In this document: in pieces, positions 7,353 through 15,710 of the stretch | How positions within the stretch are numbered: position 1 is the first letter of the stretch | Layout: every line of letters begins with the position of its first letter | From: Fodinicola acaciae | Lineage (GTDB): Bacteria; Actinomycetota; Actinomycetes; Mycobacteriales; HKI-0501 | Direction of reading: 5' to 3' | DNA: 64,000 nucleotides | NCBI RefSeq assembly: GCF_010993745.1 | Contig: NZ_WOTN01000001.1 | Coordinates: 65,235-129,234, forward strand | Notes under the pieces: generated by a model | The model's input: the letters and a program-made list of their open reading frames with translations, nothing else | The model's database searches: none | What the model was told of the DNA's origin: nothing | Translations under genes and position numbers: made by a program

Positions 7353-8563
7353 CAGGCGGCCTTTCCGGTGTAGTGCGGGTTTTCCCAGATCACGCTGCCG
7401 CCCATGCCGATGCCGATGCACATCGCGGTGAGGCCAAAGCGTACGTCCGGACGGGCTTCGAAGTGCCGCGCCAGCTGCGTCATCAGGCGTACGCCCGAAG
7501 AGGCGAGCGGATGACCCATCGCGATCGCACCACCCCAGGGATTCACGCGCTCGTCGTCGTCGGCGATGCCGAAGTGGTCGAGGAAGGCCAGCACCTGCAC
7601 GGCGAACGCCTCGTTGAGCTCGAAAAGCCCGATGTCCTCAATGGACAGTCCGGTCTTCTGGAGCGCCTTCTCGGTGGACGGGATCGGGCCGACCCCCATG
7701 ACTTCCGGCTCCACGCCGGCGAAACCGAAGCCGACCAGCCGCATCGCGACCGGCAGCTCCAGCTCCCGCGCCACGTCCTCGGCGGCCACGATGCAGGCGG
7801 TGGCACCGTCGTTGAGACCGGCCGCGTTTCCGGCCGTCACCCGGCCGTGCGGACGGAACGGAGTTTTCAGGCCGGACAGGCCCTCCAGCGTGGTCGACGG
7901 CCGCGGCGGCTCGTCGGCGGTGGCCAAGCCCCAGCCGATTTCCTTCGAACGCGTCGACATCGTCACCAGGTCGCGGTCGATGTGGCCGTTGGCCAGCGCT
8001 TTGGCGTACTTTTGCTGGCTTTCCAACGCGTACGCGTCGGCGCGTTCCTTGGTCAGCGTGGGGAAGCGGTCATGCAGGTTTTCCGCCGTCGAACCCATCA
8101 CCAACGCCGACGGATCGACGATTTTCTCGGCCAGGAAACGCGGATTGGGGTCGACACCTTCGCCCATCGGGTGGTGGCCCATGTGCTCCACACCGCCGGC
8201 CAGTGCCACGTCGTACGCGCCGATCGCGATGCCACCGGCCACCGTCGTCACCGCGGTCATCGCACCGGCACACATCCGGTCGATCGCATAGCCGGGCACG
8301 CTCTTGGGCAGACCGGCCAACAGCGCGGCCGTGCGGCCGATGGTCAGCCCCTGGTCGCCGATCTGTGTCGTCGCCGCGATCGCGACCTCGTCGATGCGCT
8401 CCGGCGGCAGGTTGGGGTTGCGGCGCAGCAGCTCGCGGATGACCCGCACGATCAGGTCGTCGGAGCGGGTCTCGGCGTACAAACCCTTCGGCCCGGCCTT
8501 GCCAAACGGCGTCCGTGCGCCGTCGACGAAGACGACGTCCCTGACTTGCTTACCTATCGACAC
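7352..8563 (-). CDS. fadA: Acetyl-CoA C-acyltransferase (3-ketoacyl-CoA thiolase)
   Basis: A 403-residue thiolase that cleaves 3-ketoacyl-CoA with CoA in the last step of beta-oxidation. The nucleophilic Cys is in AIDRMCAGAMTAV. The His of NEAF type (FELNEAFAVQ), the His in GGAIAMGHPLASSG and the second catalytic Cys in TAMCIGIGMGGS are all present. The GTG at 8561-8563 is supported by GGAGG 8 bases upstream. It is first in a two-gene operon and couples to fadB by ATGA. The upstream gap holds a dispersed repeat element. Confidence 0.95.
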   Translation of the reverse strand: MSIGKQVRDVVFVDGARTPFGKAGPKGLYAETRSDDLIVRVIRELLRRNPNLPPERIDEVAIAATTQIGDQGLTIGRTAALLAGLPKSVPGYAIDRMCAGAMTAVTTVAGGIAIGAYDVALAGGVEHMGHHPMGEGVDPNPRFLAEKIVDPSALVMGSTAENLHDRFPTLTKERADAYALESQQKYAKALANGHIDRDLVTMSTRSKEIGWGLATADEPPRPSTTLEGLSGLKTPFRPHGRVTAGNAAGLNDGATACIVAAEDVARELELPVAMRLVGFGFAGVEPEVMGVGPIPSTEKALQKTGLSIEDIGLFELNEAFAVQVLAFLDHFGIADDDERVNPWGGAIAMGHPLASSGVRLMTQLARHFEARPDVRFGLTAMCIGIGMGGSVIWENPHYTGKAA

Positions 8564-8927
8564 GGCAGGCCTCCATTGTCGTCACTCTCCCTGACCGCGA
8601 GACTACTACTCGCCAGTAACATCCGCCCGCGCAGCTTGGCGTACCTCACAGCCGCGGTGCGGTTGTTCGACACGTGGTGCGGGTTAGGTGTGCGTGTGGA
8701 AAGCGCGCTAGGCGGACAGTCTTGTTTGTCGGAGCGGCTTGGGAGTGGTTGGGTTTTCGCCTGCGCGGCGGGCGCTCCTGTGGAGCGCTAAATGTCTGGC
8801 TTGTGAGGGTCGCAGATGGTGTGAATGTCGAGTTACTAGCGCTGGATGCAAGAAATGAGGCTTTCACGCCTCGGTGGTCACCAGGGGCTGTGACGGGTGT
8901 GACTATTGAGGCTGACAATGCTGTTGT
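8564..8927. other. Intergenic gap between fadA start and rnd stop
   Basis: No gene is seen. The first 180 bp should contain the fadAB promoter but no clear -35/-10 pair is convincing. From about 8746 it carries a TTTTCGCC-type block almost identical to the inverted-repeat arm at 1681-1706, directly joined to the second copy of the dispersed element. Confidence 0.7.
8779..8926 (+). repeat. Dispersed intergenic element, copy 2
   Basis: This is the same element as 1275-1422, about 85% alike by eye, and it ends two bases before the rnd stop codon. The central GCGCTGGATGCAAGAAA hairpin is weaker here, but GAGGC (8857-8861) and GCCTC (8868-8872) form a new short stem around TTTCAC. Paired changes that move the stem are what one sees when a structured element drifts. 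It lies antisense to both flanking genes. Confidence 0.75.
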
Positions 8928-10226
8928 TCAGGTGGTGAGTGCGGCCGCCAGCCGGTCGGCGGCGAGCAGGATCTGCCACTCGCGCGCGCCCTGGCCGCGC
9001 AGGACCTCGCCGACCGCGTCGCCGGTGAGCGGCTGGGGCGGGTCCCAGGCCAGCCGTCGTACGAGGTCAGGTGTCAGCAGGTTCTCGACCGGGATGTTGT
9101 GCTCCGCCGACAACTCCGCCATCACGGCGCGAGCGGCGGTGAGCCGGCCGGCGGCGTCCGGGTTCTTGTCGGCCCAGCGGTTCGGCGGCGGCGGACCTTC
9201 CGGTGCGGCCGAGGTCGGCGGCAGGTCGGTGCTGGCGCGCGCTTCCTCCAGCGCGGTCATCCAGACGTCCACGAGCCGCCGGTTGGCCCGGCCGGAGAAG
9301 ACCGGCAGGGCCAGCAGCCCGCGTACGTCCGCCGGATCGGCGATCGCGGCGCTGATGATCGCGGCATCGGGAAGCACGCGGCCGGGGGCGATGTCGCGCT
9401 CGCGAGCGAGCCGGTCGCGGGTCTGCCACAACGCGCGTACGCGCGCGAGACCGCGCTGCGATCGGACTTTGTGCACGCCGGACGTGCGCCGCCACGGCTC
9501 GGCGCGCGGCGGGTTTGGCGGTCGTACGGCCAGGGCCGCGAACTCCTCGAGCGCCCAGGCGAGCTTGCCCTGCTGGTCGAGCAGGTCGGCCAGCGCGTCG
9601 CGCAGCGCGACCAGCAGCTCGACGTCAAGCGCCGCGTAGACCAGCCACTCCGGCGGCAGCGGCCGCGTGCTCCAGTCGGCCGCGGAGTGTGTCTTTTCCA
9701 GCGAGAAGCCGAGTACGCGCTCGACCATCGCGCCGAGCCCGACTCGGTCGAAACCGGCCAGCCGGCCGGCCAGCTCGGTGTCGAACAGCTTGCGCGGCCG
9801 CATCCCCAGCTCGGCCAGGCACGGCAGGTCCTGGCTGGCCGCGTGCAGGACCCATTCGGCGTCGGCCAGCGCCGCGTCCAGCGCCGAGAGCGCGCCGTCA
9901 CGCGGTGGATCGGCCGGCCGCAACAACTCGTCGGCGGCGGCGAACGGCAGCGGGTCGATCAGCGCCGTGCCGGCTCCGTCGCGGCGCAGCTGCACCAGAT
10001 ACGCGCGCTGGCTGTAGCGATAGCCGGACGCGCGCTCCGCGTCGAGCGCCACCGGACCGGATCCCCGGCCGAAACGCGCGATGGTCTCGGCGAGTTGGTC
10101 CGCGGTCGCGATCGGGTCCGGAGTGCCGTCGCGGGGCCGCAGCAGGGGTACGGGGGTGGCCTCCTCCGCGTCCAGCTGCACGGCCGGTGAGGCCGCCAGG
10201 TCGTCAGATTCCGCCACGATCCCCAC
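8928..10226 (-). CDS. rnd: Ribonuclease D-like 3'-5' exonuclease with HRDC domain
   Basis: A 432-residue DEDD-family exoribonuclease, expected to trim stable RNA 3' ends in the cytosol. The exonuclease motifs are seen in order: VALDAERASG (Exo I with Asp and Glu), HAASQDLPCL (Exo II), DTELAGRLAG, and VYAALDVELL (Exo III with the Tyr and Asp of the DEDDy type). The HRDC domain covers about residues 210-290, with a helical C-terminus. The GTG at 10224-10226 lacks a clear ribosome site. A perfect 14-bp palindrome abuts it. In related actinobacteria rnd lies close to DUF3000 and hemE; here a toxin operon intervenes. Confidence 0.92.
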   Translation of the reverse strand: MGIVAESDDLAASPAVQLDAEEATPVPLLRPRDGTPDPIATADQLAETIARFGRGSGPVALDAERASGYRYSQRAYLVQLRRDGAGTALIDPLPFAAADELLRPADPPRDGALSALDAALADAEWVLHAASQDLPCLAELGMRPRKLFDTELAGRLAGFDRVGLGAMVERVLGFSLEKTHSAADWSTRPLPPEWLVYAALDVELLVALRDALADLLDQQGKLAWALEEFAALAVRPPNPPRAEPWRRTSGVHKVRSQRGLARVRALWQTRDRLARERDIAPGRVLPDAAIISAAIADPADVRGLLALPVFSGRANRRLVDVWMTALEEARASTDLPPTSAAPEGPPPPNRWADKNPDAAGRLTAARAVMAELSAEHNIPVENLLTPDLVRRLAWDPPQPLTGDAVGEVLRGQGAREWQILLAADRLAAALTT

Positions 10227-10240
10227 CGTACGGCCGTACG
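10227..10240. promoter_or_regulatory. Perfect palindrome CGTACGGCCGTACG at the rnd start
   Basis: This 14-bp perfect inverted repeat touches the proposed rnd start codon. It may be an operator, but CGTACG is so common in this window that chance or composition bias is also plausible. Confidence 0.25.
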
Positions 10241-10268
10241 ACAGCCGATGTCCTGCCGCCGCGCCGAT

Positions 10269-11126
10269 TCAGGCCAGTTTCGCGCCGCGTACGAGCGTCG
10301 CGGCGTCGCGGCTGTCCGGCCGTTCGGAGAGCTGCCAGTCGCCGCGCTCGACCAGCATGCGGTCGCTGTCGGCGAGCATCCAGGCCTGCGCCGCGACGCC
10401 GTCACCGTGCCGCCAGTCGAGCCGTACGACCGGCCGGTCGAGCTGCCTGACCAGCCATTGCGCGGCACGCTCCGGTGCGCGTACGCGCGCGACCTTGTCG
10501 GCCTGCTCGACGAACAGGTCGCCGCCGAGGGCGTCGGACAGGTCGTCGTCCAGCTCGGCGCGGGTGGCCGAGCACCAGCCGGCGGTCAGCCAGCGATCGG
10601 TGAGGTCGATGCGGATGGTCGCGAGCGTCAGGTTTGCGGCCGGATCGCAGATGTCCACGTACGCGCGGAGCCAGCCGTCCGCGTAGTGACAGCGCGTGCC
10701 GGCCGGCTCGACGCCGGACCGGCGCTCGCTGAGCTCCGCGCGCAGCGCGACGACCGTCGCGGCGGCCGCCATGTCGTCGATGTCGCCAGCGTCGAACCAC
10801 TGCCCGTCGGCCTGCTCGAACGGCTGCTCGGCCGCGGCATCCGCGTACCTCCGGCCGCGCTGGCGCTTGAACGAGTCGAAGGCGACACCGTCGTCGAACT
10901 GCTCGCGCGCGTAGGCCACCTGGCAGACCGCGCGGCAAACCGGCAGCTCATAGCCGGTCCGCGGCCGTACGGCGGCGCTGAACAACACCAGATCCGGATC
11001 GCCGCCGAGCCGGTCGACGGCGTCCTGCTCGGCGCAGCGGCCACCGCCGGACCGACCGACCGCGTCGGTGCCGTCCTGGATCTCGACCGCGCCGACGATC
11101 GCCGACGGCTGTGGCTCAGGAGACAT
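10269..11126 (-). CDS. Fusion of a deaminase-like toxin tip with an immunity-like domain
   Basis: A 285-residue single frame made of two recognisable parts. Residues about 9-103 match the C-terminal tip of the toxin at 13337-14329, including GRCAEQDAV (Cys31-Ala-Glu33) and PVCRAVC (Cys64, Cys68) with identical 33-residue spacing. From about residue 108 to the end it matches the immunity candidate at 12819-13340: GQWFDAGDIDD against TEWFAFPDDE, then VDICD, AGWCSATRAEL and QLDRPVVRLDW. The carrier domain is absent. The ATG at 11124-11126 overlaps the HEAT gene by 11 bp, making this the last operon member. It could be a second, self-neutralised cassette, a bifunctional immunity protein, or recombination debris that stayed in frame. 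The split is visible; the function is inference. Confidence 0.7.
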   Translation of the reverse strand: MSPEPQPSAIVGAVEIQDGTDAVGRSGGGRCAEQDAVDRLGGDPDLVLFSAAVRPRTGYELPVCRAVCQVAYAREQFDDGVAFDSFKRQRGRRYADAAAEQPFEQADGQWFDAGDIDDMAAAATVVALRAELSERRSGVEPAGTRCHYADGWLRAYVDICDPAANLTLATIRIDLTDRWLTAGWCSATRAELDDDLSDALGGDLFVEQADKVARVRAPERAAQWLVRQLDRPVVRLDWRHGDGVAAQAWMLADSDRMLVERGDWQLSERPDSRDAATLVRGAKLA

Positions 11127-12822
11127 CGCCGGCCATGATGTCAGACATCAGCTCGATGTCCGCGATGACCGCGTTCCAGCCGGACGGCAGGCCGGCCAGC
11201 CGCCGCGGTGCCGCCGGGTCGAGGCCGGCCGGCAGCTTCGCGCCGATCGCCACCAGCGTGCGCGCGGCGAGGCGCAGCCAGCTCTGCCATCGGTCGGCGC
11301 GAGCCGCCGCTTGCAGCACGTCGACGGCCGTATCACCGGTGACCTGCCACAACGCGTGAGCGGCGGCCGTTCGCACCGGCCAGCCGGCCTGCTCGTCGGT
11401 CGCCAGCGTGCGCAGCTGCCGGCCAAAACGCTCGGCGAGTGGACCGAAGTCGGCAATGCGTTCGAGGCTGTCTTCTGACGGATGCCTCAGGGTTGCTTTT
11501 GCCGCTGCCTCGACGATTTTGCGGCTCGTGCGGTCAACCGGCCGGCCGCGCAGCCGCCAGCCGGCCCAGCCGGCCGCCTCCGACCACAGCGACTGGCTCG
11601 CTGCGACCCGGTCGAGCTCCGGGAGCGCGGCGGTCGCGCCGATCGCCACGAGCGCCTGGCAGGCCGGCACCACCTCGATGCTCGCGGTCAGCAACCTGGT
11701 CAGCTCAGGCACGGCCGGTGCGGCCGGCGGACCCCAGGCGGCGAGTGTCAGCGCGACCTCTCGCCGCAGGCGCATGTCGACGCCGTCGGCGAGCAATCCG
11801 CGCAGCTCTGGCAAAAACTCGTCGGCGTGGTCGACCAGCGGTCCGAGCACGACGTGCAATGGCGGCAGGTCGCCGTCCAGGTACGCCGTGAGCGTGGCGC
11901 GCAAAGACGGCACGCAGCGCGGATCGCCGGCCATGCCGAGCGCGGCGGTCGCGTACGGTGCCGCGTCGGTTTCCAAGGCATGCGCAAGAACGTCCGCGTA
12001 CGGCCGGACACGGTCACCCCACAGCGAGAGACCGCGTACGGCCGCCAGTTGCGTCGTCGCATCGGTGGAGGCGGCCAGCCGAGCGAGCGGTCGCAGGACT
12101 TCTTCCGTGCGCCACATGCGCGAAAAGGCGGTCGCGCCAACAGCCGTGGCGAGATGCCATTGCGGTGTTTCCGCGCCACTTAAGGCATCGATCAGGTCAA
12201 GTGCCGGCGCGGCATCCAGGTGCTCGATCTCGAAAGCGATCCACTGGTCGGCCGGTCCGATCCACTGCTGGTGTGCGGTCTTTCCGTCCATCTCGGCGAA
12301 ATCGGCCGGATTCACGTCGACACCGAGACGGCCGGCGGCGGCTGCGCGCACCTCCGGATGTGGTGAAGCGATCAGTGTTCGCGGAGCCGCGCAGGCCAGT
12401 CCGATCCGGGCTGCGACATCGGGTTCGTCCGCCACTGCCGCGGCCTCAGCTGTCGCCTCCGGCACCAGACGCGCCAGCGCGTACGACGCACAGCGCCGCA
12501 ACTCGATATTGTCGGTGTGCGCGGGGTCGAGCAGGCTGACCAGCGCGGACGCGTGTTTTCTTGCCGTGTCAAGGACGACGTGGTGTCCGAACTGCTCCTC
12601 GTCCTCAGCGAGAGCCAGAAGCTCCTCAAGCAAGGCCACGCGGCCGGACGTACGACCGTCGAGCAGCAGGTCGATGATCAGCGGCACCAGGTCGTACGCG
12701 GCCGCGGAGACGAAGTCGTCGTCGCCGAGCAGCTCGTCGTGCACCTCCTCGACGATCTCGGCCGCCTCCGCGTCGTCACCGAGGCCGCGCAGTTTTTCCA
12801 GCTGTCGCTTGAGATCGCTCAT
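11116..12822 (-). CDS. HEAT-repeat protein of the toxin operon
   Basis: A 568-residue soluble protein built of alpha-helical repeats. Typical units are RRCASYALARLVPEA, HPEVRAAAAGRLG, VRTAAAHALWQVTG and LRREVALTLAAWGPP, spread over residues about 60-560. There is no signal peptide or membrane span. The ATG at 12820-12822 overlaps the immunity stop as ATGA. HEAT proteins of this kind accompany polymorphic toxins and may act as immunity or scaffolding factors (family knowledge). Here its place directly after the immunity gene supports such a role, but no partner can be shown. Confidence 0.8.
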   Translation of the reverse strand: MSDLKRQLEKLRGLGDDAEAAEIVEEVHDELLGDDDFVSAAAYDLVPLIIDLLLDGRTSGRVALLEELLALAEDEEQFGHHVVLDTARKHASALVSLLDPAHTDNIELRRCASYALARLVPEATAEAAAVADEPDVAARIGLACAAPRTLIASPHPEVRAAAAGRLGVDVNPADFAEMDGKTAHQQWIGPADQWIAFEIEHLDAAPALDLIDALSGAETPQWHLATAVGATAFSRMWRTEEVLRPLARLAASTDATTQLAAVRGLSLWGDRVRPYADVLAHALETDAAPYATAALGMAGDPRCVPSLRATLTAYLDGDLPPLHVVLGPLVDHADEFLPELRGLLADGVDMRLRREVALTLAAWGPPAAPAVPELTRLLTASIEVVPACQALVAIGATAALPELDRVAASQSLWSEAAGWAGWRLRGRPVDRTSRKIVEAAAKATLRHPSEDSLERIADFGPLAERFGRQLRTLATDEQAGWPVRTAAAHALWQVTGDTAVDVLQAAARADRWQSWLRLAARTLVAIGAKLPAGLDPAAPRRLAGLPSGWNAVIADIELMSDIMAGDVS

Positions 12823-13340
12823 CGCACCTGCTCCACCAGGTCGGCCTGCCGGTCGCCGTCGATCAGTGGGCGGTTGCCGGACCAGACCAGCACCACCGCG
12901 TCGTCGTGCGCGATCCACGCCGTCGCGCCCGGCTCGTCGATGTTGTCGAACCAGCGGACGCGTACGACGGTCAGCCGCAGCTGCTCGGAGATCCACTGGA
13001 ACAGCTCGCGTACGGTCGGATTTCGCAGTGTCTGTGCGCGAAAACCGGTGCACTGCTCGATGTCCGGCTCGACATCGGCGCGCGAGGCCTCGCACCATGC
13101 CATCCGCGCGAAGCCCACGCCGACGTCCAGCCGCAGTGTCGACAGCACGACTTTCTCGTCATAGTCGCAAATGTCGATCAGCAGCGTGAGTACGCCGAAG
13201 CGCGTCACCGCCGAGGTGTCCTCCGGCCGCAGGTCCGGGGTGGCCCACGATCCGGTGTTGCGGCGCAGGATCGACAGCACCGAATAGGCGTACGCCGGTG
13301 CCGCCGGCTCGTCGTCCGGAAAGGCGAACCATTCGGTCAT
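12819..13340 (-). CDS. Candidate immunity protein to the deaminase-like toxin
   Basis: A 173-residue acidic cytosolic protein starting at ATG 13338-13340, which overlaps the toxin stop as ATGA. It has no known domain that I recognise. Its core (LLIDICDYDEKVVLSTLRLD, then ARMAWCEASRADVEPD and LRLTVVRVRWFD) is paralogous to the C-terminal two thirds of the 10269-11126 protein. Position immediately after the toxin tip, acidity and duplication beside a second tip are the usual signs of an immunity protein. Direct inhibition of the toxin is inferred. Confidence 0.7.
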   Translation of the reverse strand: MTEWFAFPDDEPAAPAYAYSVLSILRRNTGSWATPDLRPEDTSAVTRFGVLTLLIDICDYDEKVVLSTLRLDVGVGFARMAWCEASRADVEPDIEQCTGFRAQTLRNPTVRELFQWISEQLRLTVVRVRWFDNIDEPGATAWIAHDDAVVLVWSGNRPLIDGDRQADLVEQVR

Positions 13341-14329
13341 GAGATGCCGGCGGCTCTCTTCTCGAAGCGATAGTTGCGGCCGACGGCCGTCCAGAACCCG
13401 TCGAACTTGGTGCCCGGCTCGAACTGGTCTCTGGTGAACTTGGTCTGGCAGTTTCTCCGGCAGACCGGCATTTCCAGGTTGCCGCGCGGCCGCTCGGCGG
13501 TGGAGAACAGCACGTCGCCGCGGTTGCCGCCGAGCTGGTGCACCACGTCGTCCTCGGCGCAGCCGCGCGGTCCGCTCTTGCCAAAGGCGGTCTCGCCGGT
13601 GCGGATGTTCACGCCGCCGACCGTGGTCTTGCTTTTGGCCGTACGACTGGTAAGCCCGTTGATGCCGTCCTCTCTCGCCTGTCTGGCACGGGAAAACAGC
13701 GTGTCCCGCTCGGCCTTGGAGAGCTTGCTGCCGGCGCCGTGCCGGAAGCGGTTGAGGAAGATCTTCGGTTCTTTGCGCAGCTGTTTGGCAAACGCTTTCA
13801 GCAGCAGCCAGGCCTTTTTGAACAGCGTCTTGATCGACTGTTCCTCGACCCATGTCACGGCCTTCTTGATGGCCGTACGGATCGCGACCCTTGCGGCGGC
13901 GATGAAACCGGGGATTTCGGCAAGCGTGGCACCGAAACTCGGCGCAGCCGAGGCGATCGCCTGGATCACCTCGATCAACAGGATGATCAGCTGGATGATG
14001 ATCAGCAGCTTCAGGATCAGCACGATCACCGCCGCGACGATCATGGCCGCGCCGATCAGGAAGGCGGCGGTCGCGCCGTCGGCCAGATGCTGCGATGGTC
14101 CGTCCGCTCCGGACCACTGCGTGCCGAAGGCGGTGATGTCGTCGCCGCTGTGCTGCGTGGTGATCGTGCTCGCCGACTGGTTGGCCTCGCCGAGCCGGCT
14201 GAGCAGCTGCGAGCCGAACTCGATCCACGACGCGCCGACCTCGGCGAGCTTCTCCTCGTCGGCGTGCGGCCAGTCGTAGCCGACCCAGCCGAGCGCCTCG
14301 ACCAGCGGTGCCGGCAGCTGCAGACCCAT
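13337..14329 (-). CDS. WXG100-type carrier protein with C-terminal deaminase-like toxin domain
   Basis: A 330-residue polymorphic toxin candidate. Residues about 1-90 resemble the CpnT/WXG100-like N-terminal helical domain (YDWPHADEEKLAEVG, ASWIEF). A very hydrophobic stretch spans about 90-130, and a basic helical linker about 140-230. The tip (about 235-330) has TGETAFGKSG, then CAE at 257-259 and PVCRRNC with Cys290 and Cys294. That [HC]AE plus Cys-pair layout is that of YwqJ-like members of the deaminase superfamily, though the Cys pair here is CxxxC and not CxxC. Export through an ESX-type system is inferred from the WXG100 neighbour. The next gene is the likely immunity protein. Confidence 0.75.
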   Translation of the reverse strand: MGLQLPAPLVEALGWVGYDWPHADEEKLAEVGASWIEFGSQLLSRLGEANQSASTITTQHSGDDITAFGTQWSGADGPSQHLADGATAAFLIGAAMIVAAVIVLILKLLIIIQLIILLIEVIQAIASAAPSFGATLAEIPGFIAAARVAIRTAIKKAVTWVEEQSIKTLFKKAWLLLKAFAKQLRKEPKIFLNRFRHGAGSKLSKAERDTLFSRARQAREDGINGLTSRTAKSKTTVGGVNIRTGETAFGKSGPRGCAEDDVVHQLGGNRGDVLFSTAERPRGNLEMPVCRRNCQTKFTRDQFEPGTKFDGFWTAVGRNYRFEKRAAGIS

Positions 14330-14334
14330 CGGTC

Positions 14335-14652
14335 TCAGACCTCGATCGCGCCGACGCCGTCGGCGTTGGCCGTCTCGGTGTCGGCGTGGTTGTCGGCGGC
14401 CTGCTGCACGCGTACGCCGGTGCCGTCGACCTCTTCGGCGTAGGAGGCGTAGACCTGCAGCGCGTAGTCGGTCAGCGCCACGTACGCGTCGCCGATCATC
14501 GAGCCGATCTCGTCGTCACCCCACGGCGATCCGTCGCCGGTGACCTTGCTCTGCAGCGCCGTCACGTCGCCGTACAGCGAGCCGCCGGTCGCCGAGAGGT
14601 CCTTGCCGGAGCCGCGCAGGTCGTCGGGCGTGACCTGAAAACCACTGCTCAT
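14335..14652 (-). CDS. WXG100-family small protein
   Basis: A 105-residue helical protein of EsxA/WXG100 size with no signal peptide. Helix 1 is about residues 8-40, a turn holds the SPWGDDEIGSM segment, and helix 2 is about 50-90 (YALQVYASYAEEVDGTG). The Trp-Gly of the turn replaces the strict WXG. It starts at ATG 14650-14652 within an ATGA overlap and ends 5 bp before the toxin start. In such loci the small WXG100 protein is co-secreted with or chaperones the toxin (family knowledge). Confidence 0.8.
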   Translation of the reverse strand: MSSGFQVTPDDLRGSGKDLSATGGSLYGDVTALQSKVTGDGSPWGDDEIGSMIGDAYVALTDYALQVYASYAEEVDGTGVRVQQAADNHADTETANADGVGAIEV

Positions 14653-15080
14653 GACCGTTGGTCCAGCTTGCGGACGATCGCCTCCAACTGCTCGCCGAAC
14701 ACGTCCAGCTGCCGGCCGACCCGCAGCTGCACCTCATCGAGCTGACCGCCGAGCTCGTCCGGCCGCGGCAGCGCGCCGGTGGTCGGCAGCTTGGTCAGCA
14801 GGTCGTCCTGCGCGGCGCGTACGGCCGCGGTGATCTGCTCGCCGAGCGTCTGGCTGTCCATCCGCATCGCCTTCGGCTCGATGGTGACCTTCTCCAGCCG
14901 GCCGCCGGTGGACACCTCGGCCCTGACCAGCTCGTCGGCCGCTGTGCCGTAACCGCGCTGCGCCGTGTCGACCGGCTGCTTCGGCTCGGCCGCGTCGCCG
15001 GACAGCTGGGACAGCATGCGGCGCGTGTCGGCGACCATGCGATCGATCTCGTGCGCGCCAGTGCGACCCAGCTCGGACAC
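14649..15080 (-). CDS. YbaB/EbfC-like protein heading the toxin operon
   Basis: A 143-residue protein. The GTG at 15078-15080 is chosen over the longer TTG frame because GAGGAG sits 6 bases upstream of it. The central strand-rich part VRAEVSTGGRLEKVTIEP, followed by SQTLGEQITAAVRAAQDDL, is the YbaB/EbfC pattern. Coiled helices flank it. Such YbaB-like proteins are common partners of WXG100 and toxin genes in actinobacteria; whether they bind DNA or the secretion apparatus is unknown. It is first in a six-gene leftward operon with mostly overlapping junctions. Confidence 0.75.
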   Translation of the reverse strand: MSELGRTGAHEIDRMVADTRRMLSQLSGDAAEPKQPVDTAQRGYGTAADELVRAEVSTGGRLEKVTIEPKAMRMDSQTLGEQITAAVRAAQDDLLTKLPTTGALPRPDELGGQLDEVQLRVGRQLDVFGEQLEAIVRKLDQRS

Positions 15081-15137
15081 TCTCGACTCCTCGTGCTCGT
15101 ACGGCAAACTCAAGGATAAGTGCCGGAGCCAAGGTGT

Positions 15138-15710
15138 TTACCGGTCGCGGAGGTCCAGCGCGGTGACGCCCTCCGGCGGCAGGCCGGCGGTGGAGGCGAG
15201 CAGCGTGCACCACGCCTCCAGATGCGGACCGAGCGCGGTGTCCAGCGCCGTCCAGGAGGCCCGCAGCTCCACGTCGGCGGTGTCGGCCGGGCCGGCCAGG
15301 TCGCCGAACCGGCTGGAGTTGGTCGTGGTCACCGTGCCGCCGGCGGCCGTGTAGCGCGCGCCGTTGTCGTCCAGCGACTCGATCAGCCAGCTCCAGCCGA
15401 CCTCGGCGAGCAGCGGGTCGGCGGCCATCTCGGTGTCCAGTTCGGCGCTGACGAACGTGACGATCCGCAGCAGGCCGTCCCAGGCCTCCTGGCCGGCCGG
15501 GTCGTACAACAGGATCAGCCGGCCGGTGGCCACCTCGGTGTCGCCGCGGTGCACGGCGGCGCTCATCGCGAAGGAGTACGGAGCGAGGCGCTGCGGCGGG
15601 GGGATTTCGTCCAGCGAGATCTCGGCACGTGGACGTACCCCGCGCAAGGCGTCGATCGCCTGCGCGAACACGTCCGGCACCTTGTCGGCTGCCGCGGCGG
15701 AGTCCGGCAT
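15138..15710 (-). CDS. DUF3000 family protein
   Basis: A 190-residue conserved actinobacterial protein of unknown function. Recognised by the block EIPPPQRLAPYSFAMSA and by its position divergent from hemE, which is its usual place. The strand/helix pattern includes GRLILLYDPAGQEAWDG and VGWSWLIESLD. No catalytic residues or membrane spans are visible. The ATG at 15708-15710 gives the expected length. The start is 85 bp from the hemE start, so the two likely share a divergent promoter region. Confidence 0.85.
   Translation of the reverse strand: MPDSAAAADKVPDVFAQAIDALRGVRPRAEISLDEIPPPQRLAPYSFAMSAAVHRGDTEVATGRLILLYDPAGQEAWDGLLRIVTFVSAELDTEMAADPLLAEVGWSWLIESLDDNGARYTAAGGTVTTTNSSRFGDLAGPADTADVELRASWTALDTALGPHLEAWCTLLASTAGLPPEGVTALDLRDR

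Noticed and set aside
14649-15113. Longer TTG start for the YbaB-like gene
   Set aside because: GAGGAG sits 6 bases upstream of GTG 15080 inside the longer frame, so the shorter start is favoured.
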